Positions 23,900 through 32,523 of a stretch of DNA of 64,000 nucleotides are shown here, piece after piece. Made by a program: the position numbers and the translations under genes. This stretch comes from Caloranaerobacter sp050286925. GTDB taxonomy: Bacteria; Bacillota; Clostridia; Tissierellales; Thermohalobacteraceae. The stretch lies in assembly GCF_050286925.1 (NCBI RefSeq), contig NZ_JBFWFX010000009.1, forward strand, positions 1 to 64,000, written 5' to 3'. The notes under the pieces were generated by a model. That model saw nothing but the letters and a program-made list of their open reading frames with translations, was not told where the DNA came from and ran no database searches. Every line of letters begins with the position of its first letter. Positions within the stretch are counted from its first letter, which is position 1.

Positions 23900-25196
23900 T
23901 TTTTTCTAATATCAAGTTAATCAATATCTCACTAACTCTCAATGCGTCATGTCTAATATAATCTTTCTTTATATCTACTAGATTATCCTTTATTACACTT
24001 ATGCCCTTTGCTTTTAATTTCTGCTCTTGTTGTTCATCTATAATAACAGGTTTTGCTCCATCTTTATAATACTTTAATAAAGTTTCGTCTGGTATTTCTT
24101 CTTGGTTTGCTATAACATAATCTATCAACCCATCTTTACTATGCTTTAATATGGCATTTACATGGTCTAAAACATCATATCCATCAGTTTCTCCCGGTTG
24201 TGTCATCACATTTGCTACATATACTTTTATTGCAGCTGATTTATATATTGCATCACTTAAACCATTTACTAATAAATTAGGAATAACACTAGTATAAAGA
24301 CTTCCAGGACCTAAAACAATACAATCTGCATCTTCAATAGCTTCAATAGCTTCCTTAAGTGGATAGCTTTCTTTAGGCTCTATATAGACATAATCTATTT
24401 CACTGCCAATTTTTCTATTTTCAATTGGAATATTCGACTCTCCTTCGATAATTTTACCATTTTTTAATTTTGCATACAATTTTACATCTTCTAAAGTCAT
24501 AGGTAATACTTTCCCTGTTACAGCTAATACATTACTCATTTCCTTTATTGCAATTTCAAAATTACCACAAATACCATTCATAGCAGCAATAAACAAATTG
24601 CCAAAACTCTGTCCCTTAAGCTTACCATCTTCAAATCTATACTGCAGTAATTTTTCCATTATAGGTTCTGTATCGGCTAAAGCTAATATACAGTTTCTTA
24701 TATCTCCTGGTGGCAGCATTCCTAAATCTTCTCTTAAAACCCCAGAGCCTCCACCATCATCTGCAACAGTAACAATAGCTGTTATATTCGTAGTATATTT
24801 TTTTAATCCTCTCAAAAGTACCGAAAGACCTGTGCCACCACCTATAACTACTATCTTAGGCCCTTTATTAAGTGCTTTTCTCTTACTAAAAAATTTTATA
24901 TTCTTATCTTCAATCTTAGCCATTAAACTTTTATATCTATCATTAATAGAAACATCATCAATATCCTCAATGTCATAATACTGCATAAAAGACTTAAAAC
25001 TCTTTTTAATTGAGATATATAATAGCAATATCCCTGATATAAAAAAAAATAAATATTTAAATATATGATTATAAAACAAATTTATCTCTACATATATCGG
25101 TGAAATACCGTATGAAAACATAACTAATCCTAATATTCCTAATAAAATCCATCTCTTAATACCAAAACTTGATTTTACTCGCTTATTCAATTTCAT
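23892..25196 (-). CDS. yvcK: YvcK/CofD-like gluconeogenesis factor with N-terminal membrane segment
   Basis: 434 residues from ATG 25196 (GAGGTG 6 bases upstream). The first 65 or so residues contain two hydrophobic helices (WILLGILGLVMFSYGISPIY and YLFFFISGILLLYISI). Then comes the CofD-like UPF0052 domain: KIVVIGGGTGLSVLLRGLK, VADDGGGSGVLRE, MLPPGDIRNCILALAD and VLGPGSLYTSVIPNL. In B. subtilis YvcK binds UDP-sugars, localises helically and is needed for growth on gluconeogenic carbon and for cell-wall synthesis. The membrane extension should tether it. It follows rapZ by 17 bases. Confidence 0.93.
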   Translation of the reverse strand: MKLNKRVKSSFGIKRWILLGILGLVMFSYGISPIYVEINLFYNHIFKYLFFFISGILLLYISIKKSFKSFMQYYDIEDIDDVSINDRYKSLMAKIEDKNIKFFSKRKALNKGPKIVVIGGGTGLSVLLRGLKKYTTNITAIVTVADDGGGSGVLREDLGMLPPGDIRNCILALADTEPIMEKLLQYRFEDGKLKGQSFGNLFIAAMNGICGNFEIAIKEMSNVLAVTGKVLPMTLEDVKLYAKLKNGKIIEGESNIPIENRKIGSEIDYVYIEPKESYPLKEAIEAIEDADCIVLGPGSLYTSVIPNLLVNGLSDAIYKSAAIKVYVANVMTQPGETDGYDVLDHVNAILKHSKDGLIDYVIANQEEIPDETLLKYYKDGAKPVIIDEQQEQKLKAKGISVIKDNLVDIKKDYIRHDALRVSEILINLILEKNI

Positions 25197-25213
25197 ACTA
25201 AACACCTCTTATA

Positions 25214-26065
25214 TTATTTGCAATCTCTATGAGATATTACTACTCTATGCTCTTTATCCTTAAGTGTTTCATATAATACATTTGCAATAGTAACAGACCT
25301 ATGTCTACCGCCAGTACAACCTATCGCAATAACAAGTTGTGTTTTACCCTCTTTTATATAATATGGTATTAAGAAATCTATTAAATCAATGAGCTTATCA
25401 ACAAAAATCTTAGTTTGCTCCCAACTCATTACATAATCTCTTACATTTTTATCGTTACCAGTATATTCTTTGAGTTCTTCTATATAATATGGATTAGGTA
25501 AAAATCTCACGTCAAAAACTAAATCTGCATCCAAAGGAAGTCCATGTTTAAATCCAAAAGAAAGTATCGATATTGTTAGATTTTGTGCTTCTTTTCCTTC
25601 TAAAAAAATTTTCCTAATCTCTTCTTTTAACATTCCTATAGTAAGCTTTGAAGTATCAATTATATGATTTGATTTTTCTTTTACCTCTTTAAGAACCTTT
25701 CTTTCTTCTTTAATACCATCTATAATTCTTCCATCTCTGCTTAAAGGATGCTGTCTTCTTGTTTCTTTAAATCTCTTAATTAAAACCTCATCAGATGCAT
25801 CTAAAAATATAATCCTATATTTAAAACCCTGTTTCTCAAGTAATTCTAAACTATGGAATAAATCGTTGAAAAACTTACCACCTCTGATATCAACTACTAC
25901 TGCTACTTTATCAATAGTTCTTTTGGATTGAAAACATAAATCTGCAAATTTTGGTAATAATACTGGTGGAAGGTTGTCCATGCAATAAAAACCAATATCC
26001 TCCATTATCTTTATAGCTTGACTCTTTCCTGCTCCTGATAAACCAGTAACTATAACAAATTCCAT
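25214..26065 (-). CDS. rapZ: RapZ/YvcJ nucleotide-binding protein
   Basis: 283 residues from ATG 26065 (AAGGGGAT upstream); the upstream ATG in frame lacks a spaced SD. Walker A is GLSGAGKS at residues 8-15. VVVDIRGGKFF, RRQHPLSRDGR and the C-terminal IGCTGGRHRSV (conserved phosphate/metabolite site) are typical. In enterobacteria RapZ tunes GlmS through GlcN6P sensing. In Firmicutes YvcJ hydrolyses nucleotides and its RNA role is unproven. It sits 4 bases after the PHP gene and before yvcK, the conserved order. Confidence 0.95.
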   Translation of the reverse strand: MEFVIVTGLSGAGKSQAIKIMEDIGFYCMDNLPPVLLPKFADLCFQSKRTIDKVAVVVDIRGGKFFNDLFHSLELLEKQGFKYRIIFLDASDEVLIKRFKETRRQHPLSRDGRIIDGIKEERKVLKEVKEKSNHIIDTSKLTIGMLKEEIRKIFLEGKEAQNLTISILSFGFKHGLPLDADLVFDVRFLPNPYYIEELKEYTGNDKNVRDYVMSWEQTKIFVDKLIDLIDFLIPYYIKEGKTQLVIAIGCTGGRHRSVTIANVLYETLKDKEHRVVISHRDCK

Positions 26066-26069
26066 AGTT

Positions 26070-26816
26070 CTATCCCCTTTCTTCTTCATCCAAAACGTTT
26101 ATTATCTGGTCAGCTTTCAAACCAGCTTTTATAGCTCTTTCTATTCCACTTTTTACATTTCCAACATCATCTGGAGTATGAGCATCACTATTAATTGCAA
26201 ACTTTACATTTTCTTTCATAGCAATTTTTATGTATTCTAAATTAAGATAACCATGACTAGCATTTATTTCTAATGCTGTACCTCTCTTTGCTGCTGCTTT
26301 AGCAAGTTCTCTAGTATCTATACTAACCTTTGCTCCTGGATGAGTTATTATATCAATATTATAGTTATTAATAGCTTTTATAACAGCCATTGTATTCATA
26401 TATCTAGCTTTTTCAGCTACAGATGAAATAAATTTGCCTGTATAATTTATAATATAAAAATTGTATGCATCTTTTATAGTCTTAGGTCTTGCTCCAAAAT
26501 GGAAACCAACTAGCAATATATCCAACATGTCTATTATTTTATCATCTACATCAATTTCTCCGTTATAGCTTATTATATTTGCTTCAACACCTAAAAGAAT
26601 TTTTATATCTTTATATTCTTCGTTTAACTTATCTATTTCTTCTCTCATTTTTTTTAAATTTTCTCTTTTAACACCAAATCCCATATGATTAGGACCATGA
26701 TCGCATATAGCTATCTCCCTAAGTCCTTTTTTTCTAGCAATCTCTACATTTTCTCTAATAGTACCCTTTCCATGACTATACTTAGTATGTGTATGATAAT
26801 CAGCAAAAATCTTCAT
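26070..26816 (-). CDS. PHP-domain phosphoesterase (first of two)
   Basis: 248 residues, with GGAGGG upstream of the ATG. The PHP metal ligands are present: DYHTHTKYSHG, AICDHGPNH, GVEANII, ITHPG and NSDAHTPDDVG. This is a stand-alone PHP phosphatase or phosphodiesterase related to YcdX. The second copy at 30354 is clearly related. PHP genes between murB and rapZ are a stable feature of clostridial genomes. The substrate is unknown. Confidence 0.85.
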   Translation of the reverse strand: MKIFADYHTHTKYSHGKGTIRENVEIARKKGLREIAICDHGPNHMGFGVKRENLKKMREEIDKLNEEYKDIKILLGVEANIISYNGEIDVDDKIIDMLDILLVGFHFGARPKTIKDAYNFYIINYTGKFISSVAEKARYMNTMAVIKAINNYNIDIITHPGAKVSIDTRELAKAAAKRGTALEINASHGYLNLEYIKIAMKENVKFAINSDAHTPDDVGNVKSGIERAIKAGLKADQIINVLDEEERG

Positions 26817-26828
26817 AAGTTCCCTCCA

Positions 26829-27743
26829 TTATTCTTCTCCAATTATCTTAACCTCTGTTTTAAGTTCAACGCCAAATTTATCTCTAACTGTTTTCTGAAT
26901 AACTTTAATCAGATTTAGAACATCATTACAAGTAGCATTGCCTAAATTCACAACAAAACCACAATGTTTTTCAGAAACTTGTGCATCTCCGAATCTCAAA
27001 CCTCTTAGACCAGCATCTTCTATTAATTTCCCAGCATAATATCCTTCTGGTCTTTTAAATGTACTTCCAGCACTTGGAAGATTTAAAGGTTGTTTAGATG
27101 TCCTTTTTTGTGTAAGTTCATCCATATAGTTCTTTATATCTTCATAATTACCCTTCTTAAGTTCCATTTCAACTTCTATAACTATTAATCCTCTTTCATC
27201 TATAATACTACTTCTATAGCCAAACTTCATCTGTTCATTTGTAAACTCTATAATTTCACCCTTTTCATCAATACATCTTACTAAAGTTACAACATCTTTC
27301 ATTTCTCCACCATAAGCTCCTGCATTCATAGTTATAGCGCCACCTAATGAACCAGGTATACCACTTGCAAACTCCAATCCAGTCAAAGAATGTTTTAATG
27401 CAATCTTAGATAATTTAGATAGTAAAATACCTGATTGTGCTATAATCTTATTACCTTCAACTCTAACATCACTTAGATTTTCTGAAATTTTAATTACTAC
27501 TCCTCTTATACCTTTATCACTTACAAGTAGATTTGAACCGTTACCCATTATAAAGTAGTCTACATCTAATTCTTTGCATAAAGCTACAGCTTGAGAAATT
27601 TGCTCAACCTCTTTAGGTATAAACAAAATATCTGCAGGGCCTCCTATCTTAAATGAAATATGATTTTTCATGGGTTCATCTATTAAAAATTCATCTTCTG
27701 AAAATCTTTCTTTAAAAATCTCTACAATCTTTTTTTTATTCAA
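26829..27743 (-). CDS. murB: UDP-N-acetylenolpyruvoylglucosamine reductase
   Basis: FAD enzyme that reduces enolpyruvyl-UDP-GlcNAc to UDP-MurNAc with NADPH, cytosolic peptidoglycan precursor synthesis. About 304 residues, a type IIa form. It has NHISFKIGGPADI, FIMGNGSNLLVSD, GLEFASGIPGSLGGA, FGYRSSI and LPSAGSTFKRP with the catalytic Ser. The start is probably TTG 27743, 8 bases after AGGAG; the GTG three codons upstream abuts the SD. It is 12 bases upstream of the PHP gene. Confidence 0.96.
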   Translation of the reverse strand: MNKKKIVEIFKERFSEDEFLIDEPMKNHISFKIGGPADILFIPKEVEQISQAVALCKELDVDYFIMGNGSNLLVSDKGIRGVVIKISENLSDVRVEGNKIIAQSGILLSKLSKIALKHSLTGLEFASGIPGSLGGAITMNAGAYGGEMKDVVTLVRCIDEKGEIIEFTNEQMKFGYRSSIIDERGLIVIEVEMELKKGNYEDIKNYMDELTQKRTSKQPLNLPSAGSTFKRPEGYYAGKLIEDAGLRGLRFGDAQVSEKHCGFVVNLGNATCNDVLNLIKVIQKTVRDKFGVELKTEVKIIGEE

Positions 27744-27847
27744 AAAAACCACTCCTACATATAAAATTCTATATTTTTTTAAGTTTATACACTATATACT
27801 AAAATTATATCCAAATTACCGACAATTAAGTTCTACTTACTAAAAAC

Positions 27848-27895
27848 AGGCTATTCGTCGTTCGATATTCGCTTTGTCAACAAGCTCATATATAC
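27848..27895. repeat. ATTCG-rich dispersed repeat (copy B)
   Basis: AGGCTATTCGTCGTTCGATA followed by TTCGCTTTGTCAACAAGCT. The first part resembles copies at 12653-12679 and 61719-61749. The last part is the complement of AGCTTGTTGACAAAG found at the left end of the 44936 element. It lies in the gap between murB and the sugar-binding protein gene. Confidence 0.5.
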
Positions 27896-27950
27896 TAAAG
27901 TATATCCTTTTTATCTTTAATAAACAACTATTGTAGATCTAAAAAATATA

Positions 27951-29291
27951 TTAATTCTCATTCATATACAATTTCTGTATTTGCTCTTTTGCATCATTTA
28001 GTGCTTCTTTACTACTTTTTTCACCAATTAACACCAATCTAATTTGACTTTGAAGAATTTTATCAATTTCTTTCCATTTTTCATGTCGAGGAATTATTTT
28101 AGTATACGACAATGAATTTTCTATTCTCCTAATTTTACTATCGTACATATATAAATTTTTTATCCCTGATTTTACAGGAAATACTCCTAAGTCCTCTAAC
28201 TCTTTTTGATATTTCTCTTGAGTAATATATTTTAAGAACTTTACACACATCTTAAGTTTCGCTTCATTTTCCTGTTTAAATATACCATATGCACTTATGC
28301 TGTTGTTAAGTGATACAGGCAATTTCATATCTCCTATAGGATAATTTGCTACAGTAAATTCAAAACCTTCTCCTTTATTCCTAAGATTTTCTAGAACCTT
28401 TAAAGCCCAAGTACCAGTTGGATATACCGCTACGTTTTTCTTTTTGTAAAACATTTCCCATGCTTCATTTTCATTCAATATTCCAAAATTTTCAGGAGTC
28501 ACTTTATATTTATATTTTAAATCAACCAATTTGTTTAAACCTTTAAGTGCCTTATCTCCATAAAAAACATACTCACCACTATTTTCATCAATTATATCAG
28601 CACCATCACTTAGTATAATCCCCCATACATTATAATAATTTGGCTTAATAAAAGAAGTAAATCCGTAATGGTCTATCTTGCCATCATTATCTGAATCCCA
28701 TGTTAGCATCTTCATTTTTTCAACAAATTCCTCATATGTCCAATTGCCATCAATCGGTGGTTCGACTCCTCGCTCCATGAAAAGGTCTAAATTTAGATAC
28801 ATAACATAAGTCGTCATCATAAAAGGTACTCCCCACATTTTACCGTTATAGGTAACAGCTCTCAAAGCTTGATATTTGAATTTGTTTTTTTCTTCTTTAG
28901 TAAAATAACTATCCAAAGGCTCTAATATATCTTCTCTCATATAATTAAAATCAGTTGCTATTGGAGCAATATCTGGATACCTGCCTGTTTTTATAGCTTC
29001 CTCTAATTCAATAGGTCCTTTTTTCCAATCAATAGGTTTAAGTTCTATATAAACACCAGGGTTTTCTCTTTCGAACTTTTTAATTTTATCTAGTATCCAA
29101 CCATATCTACTACCAGTTTTAACATTTAATCTTGGAAAATCCCAAAGAGTTATTACTCCCCTCCATGTCTCATCTTTTTCTATTCTTTTTTCATTTATTT
29201 GTTTTCTATAATTAGCAATTAGTAAAGGGCTGGACAATATCAATAAAACTACTATGATTTGCAGAAACGCTTGTATAAGCTTCTTTTTCAT
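27951..29291 (-). CDS. Extracellular solute-binding protein, family 1 (sugar type)
   Basis: 446 residues from ATG 29291 (AGGGGGTG upstream); an upstream frame extends 22 codons without an SD. An N-terminal hydrophobic anchor (LIQAFLQIIVVLLILSSPLL) lacks a lipobox Cys. The rest is a UgpB/MalE-like fold (FERENPGVYIELKPIDW, DIAPIATDFNYM, WGVPFMMTTYVMYLNLDLF, VAVYPTGTWAL). It would capture a sugar or oligosaccharide for an ABC importer. No permease genes are nearby. An MsmK-type ATPase lies 31 kb away. Its neighbour is glucokinase, which suggests glucose-containing ligands. Confidence 0.85.
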   Translation of the reverse strand: MKKKLIQAFLQIIVVLLILSSPLLIANYRKQINEKRIEKDETWRGVITLWDFPRLNVKTGSRYGWILDKIKKFERENPGVYIELKPIDWKKGPIELEEAIKTGRYPDIAPIATDFNYMREDILEPLDSYFTKEEKNKFKYQALRAVTYNGKMWGVPFMMTTYVMYLNLDLFMERGVEPPIDGNWTYEEFVEKMKMLTWDSDNDGKIDHYGFTSFIKPNYYNVWGIILSDGADIIDENSGEYVFYGDKALKGLNKLVDLKYKYKVTPENFGILNENEAWEMFYKKKNVAVYPTGTWALKVLENLRNKGEGFEFTVANYPIGDMKLPVSLNNSISAYGIFKQENEAKLKMCVKFLKYITQEKYQKELEDLGVFPVKSGIKNLYMYDSKIRRIENSLSYTKIIPRHEKWKEIDKILQSQIRLVLIGEKSSKEALNDAKEQIQKLYMNEN

Positions 29292-29362
29292 ACTATTGCA
29301 CCCCCTAACTATAAATATTCTTAGGGAGTGCTTAATATGTTTTAACTTCAAATACAAAATAT

Positions 29363-29377
29363 GCGGCCAAAGGCCGC
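29363..29377 (-). terminator. GC-rich hairpin after glucokinase
   Basis: GCGGCC/GGCCGC stem with a 3-base AAA loop, 12 bases past the glucokinase stop on the minus strand. It is a near copy of the hairpin at 23878-23892, including flanking ATAC and TAAA bases. It is followed by ATATTTTGTATTT on the minus strand. Confidence 0.6.
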
Positions 29378-29389
29378 TAAACTTATATT

Positions 29390-30340
29390 TTATTTATATT
29401 CACTTAATAATGCTGCACCAATAATGCCTGCATCATTACCTAATTCAGCTAAAAATATTTCTGCGTGTTTTACTTCCTTATATAAAATATATTTAGAAAC
29501 CTCTCTTTTTACTCTCTCTAATAGAAAATCTCCTGCTTTTGAAACTCCTCCACCTATTGCTATCACATCAGGGTCTAAAATATTTATTAAATTAGATATA
29601 CCTATTCCTAAATATCTAACCATTCTATCAACTACCTTATTAGCCAATAGGTCTCCTTCTTTAGCACTATCAAATATTATTTTGCTGTTTAACTTCATCA
29701 AATCATTATTAACTTTTTTCAATAAAGTTGTTTCATATTGCCCTTCTTCTATTAATTTCTTAGCATATTTTATTATAGCAGTAGCTGAAGAAAAAGTTTC
29801 AAGACAACCATTATTTCCACAATTACAGTCGTAAAAATTTTCTCCTACAATCATATGACCTATTTCTGACCCAATTCCATGTACTCCACTATATACTTTG
29901 CCATCTAATATTATTCCACCACCAACACCTGTTCCTAGTGTTATGAAAATAGAGTTTTTGTATCCTTTAGTAACACCCTTGATACTTTCTGCTATACCTG
30001 CTACAGTTGCATCATTTTCTATATAAATTGGAAGCTCGAATTCTTTCTTTAAATTTTCGCCAAGAGGTACATTTGTCCATCCTAAATTTGTACAATATAT
30101 GACTTTGTTGCCTTCTGGATCTGCTACCCCTGGTATGCCTATTCCTATAGATTTTACTCTATTACCCTTATCCTCTGCGATATTTATCAAACTTTTTATT
30201 AAGTCAATAATATCCTTTTCTATTTCTGAATATCCTCTTTGTGCTTTAGTATCAATCTGCTTTTTGTATACAATATTCCCTTCATCATCTACTAAACCTA
30301 TCTTTATTGCAGTTCCGCCAATATCTACTCCTATGTACAT
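29390..30340 (-). CDS. glcK: ROK-family glucokinase
   Basis: 316 residues. It has the N-terminal ATP site GVDIGGTAIKIGLVDDEG, IGIGIPGVAD, the sugar site NDATVAGIAE, FITLGTGVGGGIILDG, the HGIGSEIGHM motif and the ROK zinc motif CNCGNNGCLE. A second ATPase loop IAIGGGVSKAG is near the C-terminus. All active residues are present. It phosphorylates glucose with ATP. GAGGGGGAG precedes the ATG. It starts 13 bases after the PHP gene, in the hprK unit. Confidence 0.93.
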   Translation of the reverse strand: MYIGVDIGGTAIKIGLVDDEGNIVYKKQIDTKAQRGYSEIEKDIIDLIKSLINIAEDKGNRVKSIGIGIPGVADPEGNKVIYCTNLGWTNVPLGENLKKEFELPIYIENDATVAGIAESIKGVTKGYKNSIFITLGTGVGGGIILDGKVYSGVHGIGSEIGHMIVGENFYDCNCGNNGCLETFSSATAIIKYAKKLIEEGQYETTLLKKVNNDLMKLNSKIIFDSAKEGDLLANKVVDRMVRYLGIGISNLINILDPDVIAIGGGVSKAGDFLLERVKREVSKYILYKEVKHAEIFLAELGNDAGIIGAALLSEYK

Positions 30341-30353
30341 TTTATCTCCCCCT

Positions 30354-31103
30354 CTACATTTCTGGTTTGATATAGCTTTCCATAAATCTTTTCTTGCCTC
30401 TTGCTTTAAGAAAGTTTTTAAACTTTTCTACAGAAACATTTATAATAAGCTCTTCAGGCATATCAATCATTTCAAATATTTCAATTACTTTTTCAAATCT
30501 TCCTACATCAAAAGCAATATGCGAATCGCTACCAATTACAACTTTTACACCATACTCCTTACACAACTTTGCTATTTTAATACAGTTATCTCTACTTCCC
30601 TTTCTGCTTTGACTAAATGAACTGTTATTTATTTCTATAAGTTTTCCAGTTTCTCTTGCTTTTAAAACCATTTTTTCATAATCAAGTGGGAAAACTGGAT
30701 TACCTGGATGAACAATTATATCTACATATTTATTTTCCATAGCTTTTATTATTGCATTTGTATTTTGCTCAACATTACCAGGTTCGATACACGGTTCATG
30801 TAGCCCAGCTAAAACCAAATCTAATTTACTTAAATACTCTTCAGGAACATCAAGATTTCCATCAAAATCTATAATATTTGCCTCAACACCTTTAAGAATT
30901 TCTACACCATAAATTTTTTCAGGTATAACTCTTTGATTACCAATATGAAATAAATGAGGTCCTCCAGGCATACTAGGACCATGGTCAGTTATTCCTACTA
31001 ATCTTAAACCTTTATTATTAGCTTCTCTAGCTATTTCCATAACTGTGCTATATGCATGACCACTTGCAACAGTATGACAATGAGTATCTATAAGATACTT
31101 CAT
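30354..31103 (-). CDS. PHP-domain phosphoesterase (second of two)
   Basis: 249 residues from ATG 31103 (AGAGG upstream). The ligands DTHCHTVASGHAYST, ITDHGPSMPGG, GVEANIIDFDG, IVHPGNP and GSDSHIAFDVG define a YcdX-like trinuclear-metal phosphatase. It resembles the PHP protein at 26070, so the pair probably arose by duplication within the murB-hprK locus. It sits between hprK and glucokinase. The substrate is unknown. Confidence 0.85.
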   Translation of the reverse strand: MKYLIDTHCHTVASGHAYSTVMEIAREANNKGLRLVGITDHGPSMPGGPHLFHIGNQRVIPEKIYGVEILKGVEANIIDFDGNLDVPEEYLSKLDLVLAGLHEPCIEPGNVEQNTNAIIKAMENKYVDIIVHPGNPVFPLDYEKMVLKARETGKLIEINNSSFSQSRKGSRDNCIKIAKLCKEYGVKVVIGSDSHIAFDVGRFEKVIEIFEMIDMPEELIINVSVEKFKNFLKARGKKRFMESYIKPEM

Positions 31104-31148
31104 CTTTATCACATCCTCTCTTCACTTGCTTATAATATATTTTAGTAA

Positions 31149-32075
31149 TTAATTTTTATCATGTTCATGAAGAGATAAAATCCTCTTATCTAATTCTTCA
31201 GCTGCGTTATAACCCATACTTTTCTGTCTATGGTTTCTAGCTGCCACTTCAACAATCATGGCTAAATTTCTACCTGGTCTAACTGGAATAGTTATTTTAG
31301 GTACCTTTGTATCTAATATAACTGTATATTCTTCATCTAATCCTATTCTGTCATATTCCTTTTTGTCGTCCCAGTATTCCAGTTCAACTACCAAATCAAT
31401 AACTTTGGAATTTCTTATAGCACCTACACCATATAACCTCTTAATGTCTAATATTCCAATACCTCTTATTTCTAGAAAATGTTTAATTAATTCAGGCGCC
31501 TTACCTCTTAAAATATTTTCTTCTACTTTTCTTATTTCAACAGCATCATCAGCAACAAGCCTATGTCCTCTCTTAATAAGCTCTAATGCTGTTTCACTCT
31601 TACCAACACCACTTTTCCCTGTAATTAATATACCTATACCATATACTTCTACTAATACACCATGCATAGTTATTTGAGGTGCTAACATATCATCCAAATA
31701 ATTTACAAGTCTACTTGTAAACTTCGTAGTTGTCAGTTTTGTTCTTAAAACAGTTCTCCCAAACTCCTTCGCCCATTTTATCATTTCAGGAAAAACTTCT
31801 AAGTTTCTAGTAATTATTATAGCTGGTATTGGATATTCTAATAATCTTTTAAGTCTTTCATCTCTCGTTTTCTCATCTAATGAAGTTAAGTAACTCCATT
31901 CAACATTTCCAATTAACTGAATTCTCTCATATGCAAAGTGATTATAAAAGCCTGTAAGTTGAAGTCCTGGTCTATTTAAGTCGCTTTTAGTAATTTCTAT
32001 ATCTGGATTTTCAGGTTTATAAATTACTTCTAGATTCATATCTTTTATTAAATTATCTATAGGTATAGACTTCAT
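31149..32075 (-). CDS. hprK: HPr kinase/phosphorylase
   Basis: 308 residues. It phosphorylates Ser46 of HPr with ATP or PPi and reverses this with phosphate, the sensor step of carbon catabolite repression. The N-terminal domain is followed by catalytic His138 (ITMHGVLVEVYG), Walker A GKSGVGKS at residues 153-160, the family signature EIRGIGILDIKRLYGVGAIR and the C-terminal NHRQKSMGYNAAEELD. AGGAGG precedes the ATG. Its substrate HPr is encoded at 10882-11148. Confidence 0.97.
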   Translation of the reverse strand: MKSIPIDNLIKDMNLEVIYKPENPDIEITKSDLNRPGLQLTGFYNHFAYERIQLIGNVEWSYLTSLDEKTRDERLKRLLEYPIPAIIITRNLEVFPEMIKWAKEFGRTVLRTKLTTTKFTSRLVNYLDDMLAPQITMHGVLVEVYGIGILITGKSGVGKSETALELIKRGHRLVADDAVEIRKVEENILRGKAPELIKHFLEIRGIGILDIKRLYGVGAIRNSKVIDLVVELEYWDDKKEYDRIGLDEEYTVILDTKVPKITIPVRPGRNLAMIVEVAARNHRQKSMGYNAAEELDKRILSLHEHDKN

Positions 32076-32150
32076 ACTAACCTCCTATTAAATATGAATT
32101 AATTTTGACCATATGGGGCAAATATTATCCCATTCGACTTAAAAATATAA

Positions 32151-32342
32151 CTAAAAATCTTTTGATGGCATAATCAATGCAGCTATGATATAGGCTATCA
32201 CTCCACCAATTCCCCTGCTAAATATAGTCAGCAAAACCCATGCTAATCTAACTATTGTTGAATCTATTTCAAAATACTCTGCTATTCCGCCACAAACTCC
32301 TGCTAACTTTTTGTCGGTTGAAGACAGAAATAATTTTTTCAC
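32151..32342 (-). CDS. PspC-domain small membrane protein
   Basis: 63 residues, from GTG 32342 with GGGGG upstream; the TTG one codon earlier is less well spaced. SSTDKKLAGVCGGIAEYF is the PspC signature. It is followed by one or two membrane helices (VRLAWVLLTIFSRGIGGVIAYIIA, seen in two parts). PspC-like proteins take part in envelope-stress responses, but in Firmicutes short single-domain forms have no fixed role. It sits 75 bases upstream of hprK. Confidence 0.85.
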   Translation of the reverse strand: MKKLFLSSTDKKLAGVCGGIAEYFEIDSTIVRLAWVLLTIFSRGIGGVIAYIIAALIMPSKDF

Positions 32343-32424
32343 CAAAAAACCCCCTTTTTAGTACATATTATATACTTTTACAACAGCTAAGTAAATAATA
32401 ATACTGATTATTTAAAAACAAACT

Positions 32425-32448
32425 AACAGCCAACAACTTACAGCTGTT
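32425..32448 (-). terminator. Weak hairpin downstream of uvrC
   Basis: AACAGC/GCTGTT (32425-32430 with 32443-32448), 12-base loop, followed on the minus strand by AGTTTGTTTTT. It lies 75 bases beyond the uvrC stop. Confidence 0.4.
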
Positions 32449-32465
32449 ACATACTATAGGCAAAT

Positions 32466-32520
32466 TTAATTTTTTTAAAAACTATGAAAATAAGAAAATA
32501 AAAGCGAATGATTGAAAGAA
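32466..32520 (+). repeat. Dispersed repeat, solo left-arm fragment (copy F)
   Basis: TAATTTTTTTAAAAACTATG, then AAAATAAAAGCGAATGATTG and AAAGAA, align with the left arm of the 44936 element (AAAATGAAAGCGAATGCTTG, AAAGAA). It is immediately past the uvrC stop. Confidence 0.5.
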
Positions 32521-32523
32521 GTA

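Noticed and set aside
29361..29834. 157-codon plus-strand frame
   Set aside because: Antisense to glucokinase; no SD or domain.
30099..30620. 173-codon plus-strand frame
   Set aside because: Lies antisense to glucokinase and the PHP gene, both with full motifs and SDs; low-complexity hydrophobic product; no RBS.
31258..31677. 139-codon plus-strand frame
   Set aside because: Antisense to hprK, which has all catalytic motifs.
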